The notes beneath the pieces were generated by a model. It searched no databases. It was not told where the DNA came from and worked only from the letters and a program-made list of their open reading frames with translations. Positions 43,673 through 55,675 of a stretch of DNA of 64,000 bases are shown in pieces (position 1 is the stretch's first letter; each line of letters begins with the position of its first letter). The stretch is from contig JAITYX010000066.1 in the NCBI GenBank assembly GCA_021018815.1, positions 3,136,001 through 3,200,000 of the forward strand. Direction: 5' to 3'. The DNA is from Talinum fruticosum (Eukaryota; Streptophyta; Magnoliopsida; Caryophyllales; Talinaceae). The translations under genes were made by a program, and so were the position numbers.

Positions 43673-46466
43673 CTCTTTCGTATCTTTCTAACTTTAGTCA
43701 ATGGACTAAAATGAGCATCTTCCATTCTCGTTGGTCCCGTAATTTAATTTGCCAAAGCTCGAAGGACCAAAATGTTAATTTTTAGTTATCATATATAAAT
43801 ATGATTAGTCTCGCATTGTTAAATTACAAAATCTAAAGTCTATTGTGTTCTTCTAACTATTGCTACTGAAATCAAGTGTAAATTCTCAATAAAAAGGAGC
43901 CAACACATGATTCCTATAGAAAATAAAACTCCATTAAGAAGGATAATGGGAGACTTCAAAAAGAGCTTGAGAGTAGGAGATATGATTAACTTTTTCATTC
44001 GTTTGGTGTCTCTTGATTCTTAATAGCACGGTAATCGTAGCTGGTTTAATATTTATAGTTGTTATTAACAGTTATTATTTATAACTCTTTTTTGGATTTT
44101 GTCCAACTAATAATAAAAAATATTATTAATTAATTTTGGTGCGAAACCTCATGCATGTATAAGAAGATATATTTGCACAGTAAATTTATTTTAAATGGGA
44201 TAGTAAAGCTACTTATTTTAACCATTATGTGCCATTTTCATGCCTTTTCGACAACAGATGGGACACCCACCTTTTAACTTTTTTATTGTATAATTGATAG
44301 TTACAATGCGTTGGACTTACCCAGGAATTGTTCACAAATTCAAAGCACCCGCACAGCTACCAAAAACTAGGGGTATGCTTGTCGGAAATGGTTTGATGGA
44401 CTACTTATTACAATTATCGTTTATCATTTTTTTTAATTTTATTGATAATTACCCAAAAAAAAAAAAAAAACTAGGGCATGTTTGTCCAAATGGTTGTTTT
44501 CTCAATTCAAAAATATGGAAGTAAGCATATGATTTTTTTTTTTTACTACATCTCATAATATTTATCTTGTCTAAATAATATCGATTTTAAGTTTTCAACG
44601 AGATATTAACTATGTTATGTTTCCTATTATTTTCGGAGTAGAGAGAAAATTTTAATACCAATGATAACAAAAATGGACTTTGTTTTGGAAAGAACCAGAA
44701 AAAGAGGGACAAATAATTTGACATGAAGGGAGTATTTTACTAATACAATTGGTTGAAAAAGTTTAATATGTTTTTTCTTTACTAAGTCTAGTCTTATATT
44801 TAACTCTTGTGATGAATACAACTAATATACAATAACTTAACTTTAGTAGAACTCCTGCATAGCATGAGTTATTCTGGATCTTAATTCATTTAAATATAAA
44901 TGTATTTTGAAATTTTTTATAATAGTTCACCAAAAACTTATTTGTAATGGGGTTTCACAAATGGACCACATTTCATTTTATGAAATCAAAATAAAAAAAT
45001 ATTTTTAATTGATGGCAACTATTGCGTAAATAAAAGTCTATTTAAGTTACTCCTCTGGCTAAAATACATGGGATTTACACCTCACCATTGATACGTATGC
45101 ATACATGTTTAAGTTATTTTAAATTCACATCTATGTTATATATAATATTAATTTTTTTAAATTGGCCAAATACAATAATGAGAGTAATTGTAGGAGTTTA
45201 TTATAATCTCAATCATAGTGGTCAAGATTGAGGTTCTAAGTACATTAGGTCTCGGGTTCGATTCCCTCTCCCCATTGTATTTTACTCGCCCTTTGTGACT
45301 CCTCTATACCAAAAAAAGTAAAAATTATTTGTTCATTAAATATGAGCCATTGATGTAAATAATTAAATAAATAAATAATAACCTTTATCCAAAAGAAAAA
45401 AATAGATTTTCTTTTATAAGTAGTCTTTTCTCTTCCCTTTCTTTTTTTTTTTTGTGTAATAATACAGTCTTATCAGTATTCTTTCCTTAATTTTTTCTTT
45501 AAAAAATTTCCCTTAATTTTAAAAATTATTTTTATTATGATATAAAAAAATTATAATTATAATTCTCTTTTTGCCAATGGAGCTAATCATCTAGTTGCAA
45601 CTTTTTTTATTCATTAAGATAATCAATAAATTTTATAACCTAAGAATTTATTATAACTACCAATAATATTATTAGGTATATATAAATTACTTAAGATTGA
45701 GTTAATATATATTTTTTTCGCTTAACTTAAACTCCCTATAATGACCATATGCGTATTGACCCTCCGGTGGCTCGGAATGACTCATACATGTTGGTGTTCG
45801 CTTAGGAGTGCAGTGGACTTGCCCGCTCAATTACACTAAAAAACAATAACAAAAAAAAAAAATCCTGCATCCTTTTTTAGTACATACAATTTGCCTCTAT
45901 CGATCTAAATTATAAGATACTAAATACAAGAACCATTGTCTTTATATTTGTCAACTAAATTTGGTTATTCAAATTCTGTCAATTCGTTAGGTCATTATTG
46001 TCATTATTAATGAGGAACTATTCAAAAATCTCTATCCAATATGAATGATACGATATTAAAAAGCTGATAATCTATTACCACTATTTCCCTCCTTTTTCGA
46101 GGGCATAAGAACCATTGTTACACTTTCTAGTCTATACTATATAATAGTAATATATTCAAATTGGCTAAATATTGTAATGGGAGTGATAGTATGAGCTTAG
46201 GGTATCTTAACTATAAAAAATTATTTGTCCATTAAATATGAGTTGTTGATGTAGATAATTAAATAAATAAATAATAACATTTGTCCAAAAGAAAAAAAAA
46301 AGATTTCTTTTTGTAACTGGACTCTTCTTCTCTTCCCTTTTCTCGTGTGATAATATAGTCTTATTAGTATTTTTGCCTCAATTGTTTTTAAAAAGAAAAT
46401 TTCCTTCAATTTTGAAAATTAGTCTTACGAGTGATAAAAAAATTATAATAACAATTGTTTTTTTTT
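43673..46466. other. AT-rich intergenic DNA with a 1-kb-spaced segment duplication
   Basis: No gene. About 45158-45600 and 46155-46466 are homologous: both contain a CAAATTGGCCAAATA-like start, TTCATTAAATATGAG, ATAATTAAATAAATAAATAA and CTCTTCCCTT in order. The first copy carries the SINE-like insertion; the second is cut by the CACTA-2 end. Confidence 0.65.
45207..45320 (+). mobile_element. SINE-like tRNA-derived insertion
   Basis: About 110 bases with A-box-like TAGTGGTCAAGATTGAGG (45216-45233) and B-box-like GGGTTCGATTCCC (45254-45266), ending with an A-rich tail (CCAAAAAAAG). The homologous segment at about 46190-46225 lacks it, which supports insertion. Exact ends and target duplication could not be fixed. 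Confidence 0.6.
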
Positions 46467-47389
46467 CACTACTATTGATATGACTTTTGATTACGGTCGA
46501 TTTACGATGGTTAAAAGGACAAACCGTCATGAAAAATGGACCGGTGGTATTTTTGTAAATAACTTCATTGTGTAGCACATATGATGATGGTTCTTTCGAG
46601 AGAACCGTCGTCATATGTCTTACTTGAAATCTTTTGACGATGGTTCTTTGAAAGAATCAATGTCATAGGTCACATTTGATGACGGTTCACATATTTGATG
46701 ATGGTTCTTCCATTGAACCATCATCAAATGTCTCTCCGAATACAATCTAAAAACCCGAGAAATGATACATATGTTGTTTCCACGCCCACTTAAATCTGCT
46801 CTCTACTCTTGGTCTTATCACTCCCTGCAGTTCCTTTCCTCCACTACTACCTCAAATCTAGAATTCGTACTGTTGTTTCCTCGCCGATCGACTTGGAACT
46901 ATTAACCTATCCTCGCCGTTATAGTCTGTCTTCTCGCTTAATCTTTCCTTTCGCTCACGGTTTCCTCTCATCTCTTTTAAGTGTAGATCTCCTCTCACTC
47001 ATTCTCGTTGTCAACCATCTCCCTCACCTCACCTGTTGTCGTAGGTCTTACCGTATGAGTCTTTATTCTCTCTTATTTGTCGTTTTAAGTTATTTACAAA
47101 ATTTAGATAGTTAAATGTTGAATGTATTTGCGGTAATTATGTGAATGTTGACAATGTGGGTAATGTTTGAGATTGTTAAAATATTGAATCTTTGTTGAAA
47201 TGTTGAAAATTGAGAATGTGGGTAACATTTGTTTAGTTTATTAAGTTGAAAATTCGTGAAATGTTTGAGATTTTGAGAAATGGGTTTAGAAGTTTAAGAT
47301 TTAATTATAGGGAAATAGAATGATAGTTAAGGATGGTAAATTGAAAGAGTGCATCCAAATTTATTTAGGGTTTTAGAGAAATAAAAAGA

Positions 47390-47760
47390 TGATTTGGATA
47401 TAGGGTCATCCCAAAAACTTATCATAAAAATAAATTTGTATCTAAATTTGTCTATTTTGATGAGGTGATGTTGGGGTCGACTTATTTATTCAATTATCGA
47501 AATTGGCATCTAAATATGTTTAGAGTTTAGATAAATAGAAATATTTATGGTTTAGGGTTTGGGGAAATAGAAAAATTTGTGGTTTACGGTGTAAGGATCA
47601 AAAGGAAGAAAATATAAAGGTGAAAATGTAAAAATTGGAAAGATATTTGGATATAGGGATCTCCCCAAATACTTGTCATAAAGATAAATTTGTTATCAAA
47701 TTTGCTTATTTTGATGAGTTGATGTTGGGTTGGACTAATTTATCCAATTATCTAAATTTT
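47390..47760. repeat. About 245-bp spaced direct repeat
   Basis: Segments from about 47393 and 47640 share TTTGGATATAGGG, AAATTTG, TATTTTGATGAG.TGATGTTGGG and CAATTATC in order. It lies between the CACTA-2 leader and the foldback element. Confidence 0.65.
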
Positions 47761-48445
47761 TAGTTTCTTTTTGGTTGCAAGATTGTTATATTATACATGA
47801 TCGTAAACTAAATTACATGATTTTTTGAAGTTTATGTAATGCATAAGATAATAATAAATATTAATGAAATGTTGACGCCATCCATTTAGTTTGCTTTAAC
47901 TACCCCAAGACATAACTAGAACCGGGGTTCCCATAACCCTTGTTGACTTCAGCAATGGGGTCGGATTTACTAGGAAAGACATAAAGTTAATGTACAGCGT
48001 GGGTCGGCGCAGGAAGAGAGAGAAAAGGGATAAATGATTTATTGGAGAAAAAGATGATAAACAATAGGGAATTATTACTAGTTTTGTGATTGTTTACCAC
48101 TTTTTTCTCCAATAAATCCTTTATCCCTTTTCTCTTTCTTCGTGGACCGACCCACACCTGTACATAGACTTTTGTTTTGTCTTGTAAAACCTACATCATT
48201 GTTAATCACAACAAGGGAATTCCGGTTCATGTTATGTCTTGGGTCGTTAAAGCAAATTAAAAGGTGGCCTTAACATTTCATTCATATTTAATTGTCTTAT
48301 GGATTACGTAAAACTTCAACAAAAATCATGTCTACTTTATGATAAATGTATAATACATCAAAATAGGAAGAAAAAAAGAAACCATATATTATATATACAT
48401 ACTTTTTATATTTAAAAAAAAGATAAATTTAACCACTATAAAAAA
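47740..48445. mobile_element. Foldback / MITE-like long inverted repeat
   Basis: Two arms of about 300 bp face each other around 48085-48095. Matching landmarks are GGGATAAA.GATTTATTGGAGAAAA (48027 region) against its complement at about 48107-48135, CCAAGACATAAC (47903) against GTTATGTCTTGG (48231), and ATTAATGAAATGTT against AACATTTCATTCAT. The loop is only about 30 bases. Arms have diverged by substitutions and small gaps. A transcript would form a long hairpin. No coding capacity. Ends and target duplication are uncertain. Confidence 0.75.
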
Positions 48446-48488
48446 AAGAACAAGTTATAATAATGCTCGTGTTAGGAATATATACTAA

Positions 48489-49245
48489 GGGGGTGTTTTG
48501 TTGGGGGTTTGAAATGGAATTTGATACCTTTAGGTATCAAGTTTCCATAACTTGAGTTTAGTTGAACTTTTAAGGAATGAGATTTGATTTCTAGGGGTAT
48601 CAAATCCCACCCCCAATCCAAAGATTTTGATTCATCCCATTTTTTAGATGTATCAAATCTCATTACTCCAAAGAATTAGAAAAAAATGAAATTCCCTTTT
48701 CTTTAATTTTTCATCAAATCCCAATTATTAATAATATATGCTTATGTTTATTTTTATTTTATGATATGTCACTTAAAATTTTCAAATGTTACATAAGTGA
48801 CAAAGTTATAGGTGAAGGTTAACATGAAACTTATTTGCTAATTTTAATTGGAGCACGTTATGAAACTATTTTTAAATAAAGCTAATGAAGTTCATTTGTT
48901 GTTATTTTGATTTGGTTCTCATATTTTTTTGTTACAATGATATATTTGGTATGTAAATTTGATAAAGTAATAAAGATTACTTAAAAGATAATAAATACAT
49001 TTTATTTAAAAAATAAAGCCCAAATTGGTTCTTCACATTTATAAGGAAAAATAGAGTTGTGAAAAATATATTAAAAAAACAGTTTTGATACATTCAATAA
49101 TTAAATCAAACAGGAGAAATTGAGTTCTAATTTCATTCCGGATATGAACCAAACACTTGATTTCATGAATCAAGTCTAATTCCATTCTTCCCAAATTTCG
49201 GGTTTTATTTCATTCCATTGTACTACAGGTGAAACAAACGACTCC
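48489..49245. mobile_element. PIF/Tourist-like non-autonomous element
   Basis: It begins GGGGGTGTTTTGTT (48489) and ends AAACAAACGACTCC (49245), whose complement GGAGTCGTTTGTTT matches at about 10 of 14 positions. It is flanked by TAA on both sides (48486-48488, 49246-49248), the TWA-type target duplication of PIF/Harbinger. Subterminal GATTTGATTTCTAGG-like segments recur in both halves. No transposase. Confidence 0.6.
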
Positions 49246-49899
49246 TAAGAAACATCATTTATTTTGTTTTTCATATAATTTGATAAATGACATGCTTAAT
49301 TGTGTGTAATTGTGCTTATTTTTCTTACCAATCTATGCTTTTCATAAAATTATCATATGCATTTCATAAGTTTACAGAACCCGTTCAAAAATCTATACAT
49401 AACAAATTATCCTATGTTGCGGTACGTGCATAAATGTGGGTATAATGCTTAGGATATTGTTAGCTTTGTATGTATAGTTTTTGAATTGTCCATATTGGAC
49501 AGTTTGAGAATTATATGATAATAGGTTGTGTAGCTATTATAATCTTATCATAAATTTGACAAAGATATCATGGTGCTCATTTCCCTCTCGTTCTTCGGTG
49601 CAATTATGATGACCATGGGTCCGATGTGTGTATCTTTACTTATGTTACCATACAATTAAATAAGGATATACCCATTAGCCACTTCGTTTTTGTGTGTTGT
49701 ACTTGAAGGAATAAGGGGAAATGCTGACGGAATTTTGTCAAATGTATGATAAGATTTTGTATACGAGTGTAGGGTCATATTATTCTTGAATGAGTTTAGG
49801 ACCATCTATCCTTGTAAAAGGATCTTAGGCTCATGTCAAATTATTTGTGCGTAAGTACGTACTTCTCGAGCAATCTGTGGTGAATTTCTTCTCGCGTTT

Positions 49900-52800
49900 A
49901 TGGGTAAGGTATGGATTAAGCGTGGGTTTGTAGCGATAGGAGAAGTGTAGAATATCGTAATGGTGATAACAACTTTCTAGAGATTGCCATCGAACATGCA
50001 ACCAAATTCGGAGAACAGTCCCTTATTTTGTCCATGTTTAAGGTGTTTTAACTCATCAAGATTGCCCCCTAAGGCTGTAAAAGCTCACCTATATTGGCAT
50101 GGGTTTGACACAACTTATAAGGTATGAGTATGGCATAAGGAAGAGGAGTCCGTGAATAATGGCGTATGAGAGGAAGATAAAGGGTATGATGAAAATGAAG
50201 CCGATAGTAGTATGGAATTAGAAGATCGACCTTAAGATCTAGTTCGTGGAGTAGAATGTGAATTAGTCGATCAACCACACATATTGGAGCAATTGTTAAC
50301 CAATTTGGTGAAGCCTCTTTACCCGGGTGTGATAAATATACTCGTTTATCAGTCTGTGTTGAGGTTGATTAACTCGAAAGCAGACTAATGGCTTGAGTGA
50401 CAAAAGTTTCACGAACTTGTTGAGTGTGCTCAAAGATATACTCCCAGAAGTCCTTCATAGCCGTACATATGAGGTGAATAGGATGTTGTGTCATATGGGC
50501 ATGGATTATAAGAAGATACATGTTTGCCCGAACGATTGCATATTGTATCGAAAAAACATGCACATAGACATGAATCTCCCAAGTATGGTGTACCTCGATA
50601 CAAAATGAAAAATATCGATGGAGAGAGTGTTGAAGGACCTCCAGCAAAGGTGTTGTGGTACTTGCCGATAATACCGAGGTTTAAGCGCTTGTTTTCAAGT
50701 GCAACCGATTCCATGAACTTGACATGGCTTGCCGATGGAAAAGTTTGTGATGACAACCTACGTCACCTCGCCAATTCTCCTCAATGACAAAAGATCGATT
50801 CATTGTTCCCGAATTTAGTAGAGAAGCACGAAATCTACGTGCGGGTCTTTGTACGGACGGAATAAACCCCCACGATAACCTTAGTAGCAAACACAACAGT
50901 TGGCCCGTTCTTTTGGTTATATCTACAACCTATTGTCGTCGTTGTGTATGAAGTGCAAGTACATTATGTTGTCAATGCTCATTTTGGGCCTAAACAGGCG
51001 GGAAATGATATAGATGTGTACTTGGGGCCTCTTGTTGAAGGTTTCAAGCTTTTATAGGATGAAAGTGTTTCAATTTATGATGCATACTTGTCAAGAGCAA
51101 TTTACATTGTGAGCTATGATCTTCACCACAATCAACGACTTCCCTGTGTACGAAACTTCTCCGGATACACTCGTCAAAGGCCACAAGGAATGCCCCATTT
51201 GTGCAGAGGGTACTTGCTCCTATCAACTTAAGCACGGAAAAAAGACGGCCTATCTCGGACACCGAAAGTTTCTTCCGTTTTTCCATCAATATCGTAAGAA
51301 TAAGAAGGCTTTTAATGGTAAAACTGAGATGTATTATGCTCCAACTCGATTAGCAGGACATCAAATATATGAGCAAGTGAAGGATCTTGATGTGGAGTTC
51401 GGCAAACCATACCGACATCAATCGAAAACGGTGTATGGAAAAAGAGCAATATTTTTTGATTTTCCATATTAGAAAGAGTTGTGTGTGAGACATATTCTCG
51501 ATGTAATGCATATAGAGAAAACATATGTGAAAGTCTCATTGGCACTCTTCCGAACATACTAGGGAAGACTAAGGACGGAGAGAAAGCACAACTCGATATG
51601 TGTGAAATGAGAATATGAAAGAAATTAGCACCACAACCAAAGGGGAAGAGAACATATTTGCCTCCGGCGTCTTACACATTGAGTAGAAGGGAAAAACAAC
51701 GTTCGTGTGATACTTTAAAAGAACTCAAAGTGTCACAGGGATATTCTTCAAACATAAGTGGACTCGTTTTGATGTCTACGAGACTAATTGGTCTTAAATC
51801 TCACAATTGTCACGCTTTGATGCAACAAATACTACCGATTGCTATTCAAGCCATGATGCCAAAACATGTCGGACGAGTTAATCATAAGACTTTGTTTCTT
51901 CTTCAATGCCATATGCAGCAAAGTCGTTGATTTGGAGAAATTGGATGATCTTTAGTGCGGCATGATCGTTACATTGTGCCAACTTGAGACGTACTTCCCA
52001 CCTTCTTTTTGATATCATGGTGCACCTAGTTGTCCATTTGGTGAGAAAAGTGTGATTATATGGCCTAGGTTTTTACCTATGGATGTACCCTTTTGAACGT
52101 ATTATGAAAATTTTCAAACGGTATGTTAGAAATCGGTACCGATCGGACGCGTGCATTGTTAAGGCATACACAGGTGAGGATGTGTCGAGTTATGTTGTGA
52201 ATACTGCCCCCAAATGGAAGAAGTTGGTATTCTAAAAATTCATTTATGGGGAAGATCGGTGGGCGGGGAAATTGGGGTCGACGGTTCTAACAATCGGTCG
52301 GGATATAAGGGATCAAGCATATCTTTATATTCTACAAAATAACGATAAAATGCAACCGTTCATTGATGAGCACAAATCCCTTATAAGGAGACAGTACTAA
52401 GAAAAAAAAATAAGATGCGGGTACTAACCCATCATAATTGCACATTTGTCAACTGGTTCGGAGATAGAGTCATCACTAGCCATTTGGAAGAATCATGAGA
52501 ACATATCTCGCACACGTTAGTAAGCTTGGTTAGAGGGCCACGGTTGGAAGTCATATCTTACTGTGGGTATGACATCAATGGATACTCTTTCTACACAAAG
52601 AGTCGGAACAATAGGAGCACCTCACAAAATAGTGGGGTCACATTGGAGGCTCATGCACTTCATGTTTCCAGCTCAAGGACAAAAATCCCGTTGTATCTAA
52701 AATGTCATATTACGGAGTCATTGAGGAGATATGGGAGCTCGACTACGTTGACTTTTGTGAGCCCATTTTCTGGTGCAAATGGATTGACAATAACAACGAT

Positions 52801-53046
52801 GTCCTAGTTGATGAGATGGGATTCACGATGGTCGATCTCACAAGAGAAGGGCCTAAATGGAATCAATTCATTGTGACATTGCAAGCAAGACAAGTGTTCT
52901 ACGTTGAGGACTCGGCCAATGATAAGTGGTCTATTATTCTTCAATGGAAGAGGCACGTTGCTCGTGGGGATGGTGAAGATGTGTGTGAGTTTTTGAGGAG
53001 TCAATTTAAGAAAAGGGGAAAAATACAATTTACATTATGTTGCAAG
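49900..53046 (+). pseudogene. CACTA (En/Spm TNP2-type) transposase relic
   Basis: A start-like ATG at 49900 (MGKVWIKRG) fits the short basic N-terminus of CACTA transposases. Then come a 'CPCLRCF' Cys cluster (about 50030), 'WHGFDTTYKVW', 'LEQLLTNLVKPLYPG', a 'KSFTNLLSVLKDILPE ... DYKKIHVCPNDC' block (50400-50545) and the core 'TINDFPVYETSP...GHKECPICAEGTCSYQLKHGKK' (51116-51245). The C-terminal DUF4218/DUF4216-like region runs at 52030-53030 ('MGFTMVDLTREGPKWNQFIV..QARQVFYVED'). Many stops and frame changes. The last codons run directly into LTR-C sequence. Confidence 0.8.
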
Positions 53047-54619
53047 GCTTTTGGGCCAAAAAGGTGTGATAACATTGGTTTGAACTAAGAGCCAAGCCTG
53101 GCCACTAGCCAACACCGGCCTTAGGCCGAGACTAAAGAGTCAATTTCGGTCTATAGCCTTGGTTGTAAGAAAGTAAATCAATTTTATCCATTTTTAAATT
53201 ATAAATAACGATATGCAATTTAAGAGAAATTAAATAGGAAAAGGGGAGTCGCAAGTCGGTTTTAAGAATAAAACTAACAAAAATAAAAGATTACTCTTCC
53301 AACCTTAGTATGGGAAAATTAAGCTTGAAAGAGGTTTAAAAAATGACTCAATCAATCTAGAACCAAGAATCTAGGGTTCGGGGTAAATGTACGAAATGTA
53401 GGGATAAGCCCCCCATTCCTCCTGTCAACAGACGACCTTTACTAATTCAAAGTGAAAATTAAAAATTACGTGTTTAAATAGGCAAGCATGCAACATGTGA
53501 AGTGTGGAAATTAAATCAAACAGGGGCATGCTAAGAAAGCAATAAATAAGAAAATACGAAAGAAATAAAGAACGCAGTAAAGAAAGTGAAAAAGAAAGCG
53601 AGAAAGGAAAGCAAAAATTAAAAGTTACAGCGGGCGGGGAGGAATTAAAAGCAATTACATTTTGATCCACAATACGGAAAGCATTAAAAGCAAAGATTTA
53701 AATAAACCATAAATGAGATTGAAGGTGGATCTGGTGCCCTCGGGATGCCCTACCTACCGACTTGGTTCACAAACAGGATGCAAGCGTGACGGTGGACGAG
53801 CAAGATTAGAGTAGGCTATTTTGTGGAATTTGTGGAGGTAAATGCGTGCGAAAAGTAGAGGATTAGGAAATGGAATAGAATAGCGAGATCATTTGAGAGT
53901 GTAGTAGAGATTAGGTGAAAATGAGTCGAGAGATCAAAATACCAATGAAGCATTCAATAACTCTTAGCTTAATTTCACCAACATTTAGCTTTAGGAATCG
54001 GTCGTTGGTAGAATGAAGGGTTAAGCCCTCTATTTATAGGAGAAAATCTAGGTCACAAAATTACCTAAAAAGAATGAAAGTTGTCGTCCACACGAGTGAA
54101 TCGGACTGTCCACGGCGTGAAATCGGGAGAAAAACCGGATAAAATCAGCCTAGACCGGAAATCCCGTGGAGGACACCGAGAAGCACGACACTAGCCTCCT
54201 ACCGGTGTCATTTGGTGGACTTGTTTTCCGTGCCTCGGATGGACACTTGGAGCAAAATGGAACGCTTTGGTGATGTAAACCATGAAGAGCGGAGTCGGCC
54301 TCAAGCGACATCGTTTAGACACCGAAGCTTCGTGCTATGCTAGGACACTCGGGGATGAAATGTTGCGTTTAATGAGCAGCAAAGGCTAAAGTGCGACGCC
54401 GGTCTCCTCCTGATTGGGCGCCGAAAGAAAACGGGTTTGTGGCGGACCCCAAATAAAAAGGCTTATTTTTGTGGTGCTAATGGGTTTTTGTGATTTCTTG
54501 GTTTCCATCATGCCACTCGGACTCCGACCATGATTCGAATCCGTAAACAAGACTGGGATTTCATCACGGGGCTAACCAAAACAAATAGAAAAAGGGATGA
54601 CACTTTTTAGGTGTCTACA
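53047..54619 (-). repeat. LTR-C, truncated LTR of the Ogre/Tat-like family
   Basis: Homologous to LTR-B from its internal GGGCCAAA.AGGTGTGA motif (28109 region) to the end. The right border GGTGTCTACA at 54610-54619 is the intact TGTAGACACC start on -. A CTATTTATAG box near 54031 is the probable LTR TATA (CTATAAATAG on -). The left roughly 300 bp of the LTR are missing at the junction with the CACTA transposase relic, and no internal region is attached, so it is a solo or cut-off LTR. Confidence 0.75.
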
Positions 54620-55675
54620 GAGCCGGAAACACTTCTGCGACCATCACGACAGACCTCTCTTCTAAGAGTTTTTTACCGTCGCTCTTCCATATATCTCATC
54701 TTCCATCGCCTTCTCTTTAGGTTAGGTTTCAGAAAAAATTTTCTAATTTCCCAATATTTGACTTGAATTTAGTACATTTGATCGAATTTTCACTTATTTT
54801 TGAGATGGCTCTTGAAAATTTACGAATTTTTGCTTATTTGCAAGTGTTTTGTTGTGTTTTTCGGGAAATCAATTCTTCCTTTTCTTTCTCTCGTTTCTTT
54901 CTTTCCTTCCATCCTACTTTTTCCAATCAAAATTTTCTTTTAATTTAGCTTATGAATTGGGAATTTATTAATTGAATTAGAAATTTAGTAGTTAGAGAGA
55001 GAGAGAGGAGACATGGAATGTCTATATTTTCCTCATGTCAAGTCTACTATTGGTGAGCAACGAGCGGCTTGCTTATTTCACAACGAGTGCCCATTCTTCT
55101 ACTTAAGTTTGCTTAAGTTTTGTGGCTAATGTACAGAGTGTGGGGTCAAAGATGACAAGGTGTTCGATGAAATGTCCAATAGAACTCACCAAATTGTCGG
55201 TGGACCAATTGCCTAAAACTCACTTTTTACTTTCACTATCGAAATTTATGTAAACAAGTGTCCGGCTATTTTTCACTATATTAGCAATTTTTACATGAGG
55301 AAATAGCAAACTCATAAGTTGATTTTTGTGGATGCATGTGATTTGTTCATTATCATTTGATTTACGACTACATTGGGGGCGAGCTTTGTTGTCTAGAATA
55401 TATCCTTTATAAGTTGTGTATGGCCCTATTCCATTTAGTTGTAAGGAGTTGTAAGATTGTAAGAAATTGTAAGGAAAGTTGTAAGGAGCTGTAAGTAGGT
55501 ATAAGGAGCGGTAAGTAGTCTGTAATAAAGCTGTAAGGAGCTGTAAGGAGTTGTAAGGAATATAAAATGTTTTACGTGACTTGATAAAAATGTTTAATTT
55601 ATTTTTATATTTATGTATAACATATTTGTATTTTTATTTATAATTTAAAGTAAATTATAAAATTTATACATTTGT
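54620..55675. other. Non-coding stretch between LTR-C and Copia-1
   Basis: CT-rich start (54620-54730) resembling a transposon leader, then T-rich sequence. It ends in an AT-rich piece whose junction with Copia-1 near 55676 cuts the RNase H frame. Confidence 0.4.
55422..55562. repeat. GTTGTAAGG-type minisatellite, Tourist-MITE relative
   Basis: It starts GGCCCTATTCCATTTAGTTG, like the left end of the MITE at 5789, followed by about 12 units of AG[TC]TGTAAGG. The opposite inverted end is not found, so it is probably a truncated or internally expanded copy of the same family. Confidence 0.6.

Larger units (their letters stand above)
46467..53046 (+). mobile_element. CACTA-2 element, 5' end and transposase part
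   Basis: The CACTACTATTGATATG terminus at 46467 abruptly interrupts sequence that continues in the duplicate segment near 45560. It is followed by alternating subterminal units (ATGATGGTTCTTT.../...GAACCGTCGTCAT, 46560-46735), a CT-rich leader (46780-47060), non-coding DNA with two nested elements and a TNP2-type transposase relic. It runs into LTR-C at about 53047; no right end (…AGTAGTG) was found, so the element is truncated. Confidence 0.7.

Noticed and set aside
46131..46160. TCTATACTATATAATAG as a Helitron 5' end
   Set aside because: It is not preceded by A and lies within a segment duplicated near 45160; no matching 3' end follows.
50069..50756. Minus-strand frames over the CACTA-2 transposase
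   Set aside because: The plus strand shows the recognisable transposase blocks.
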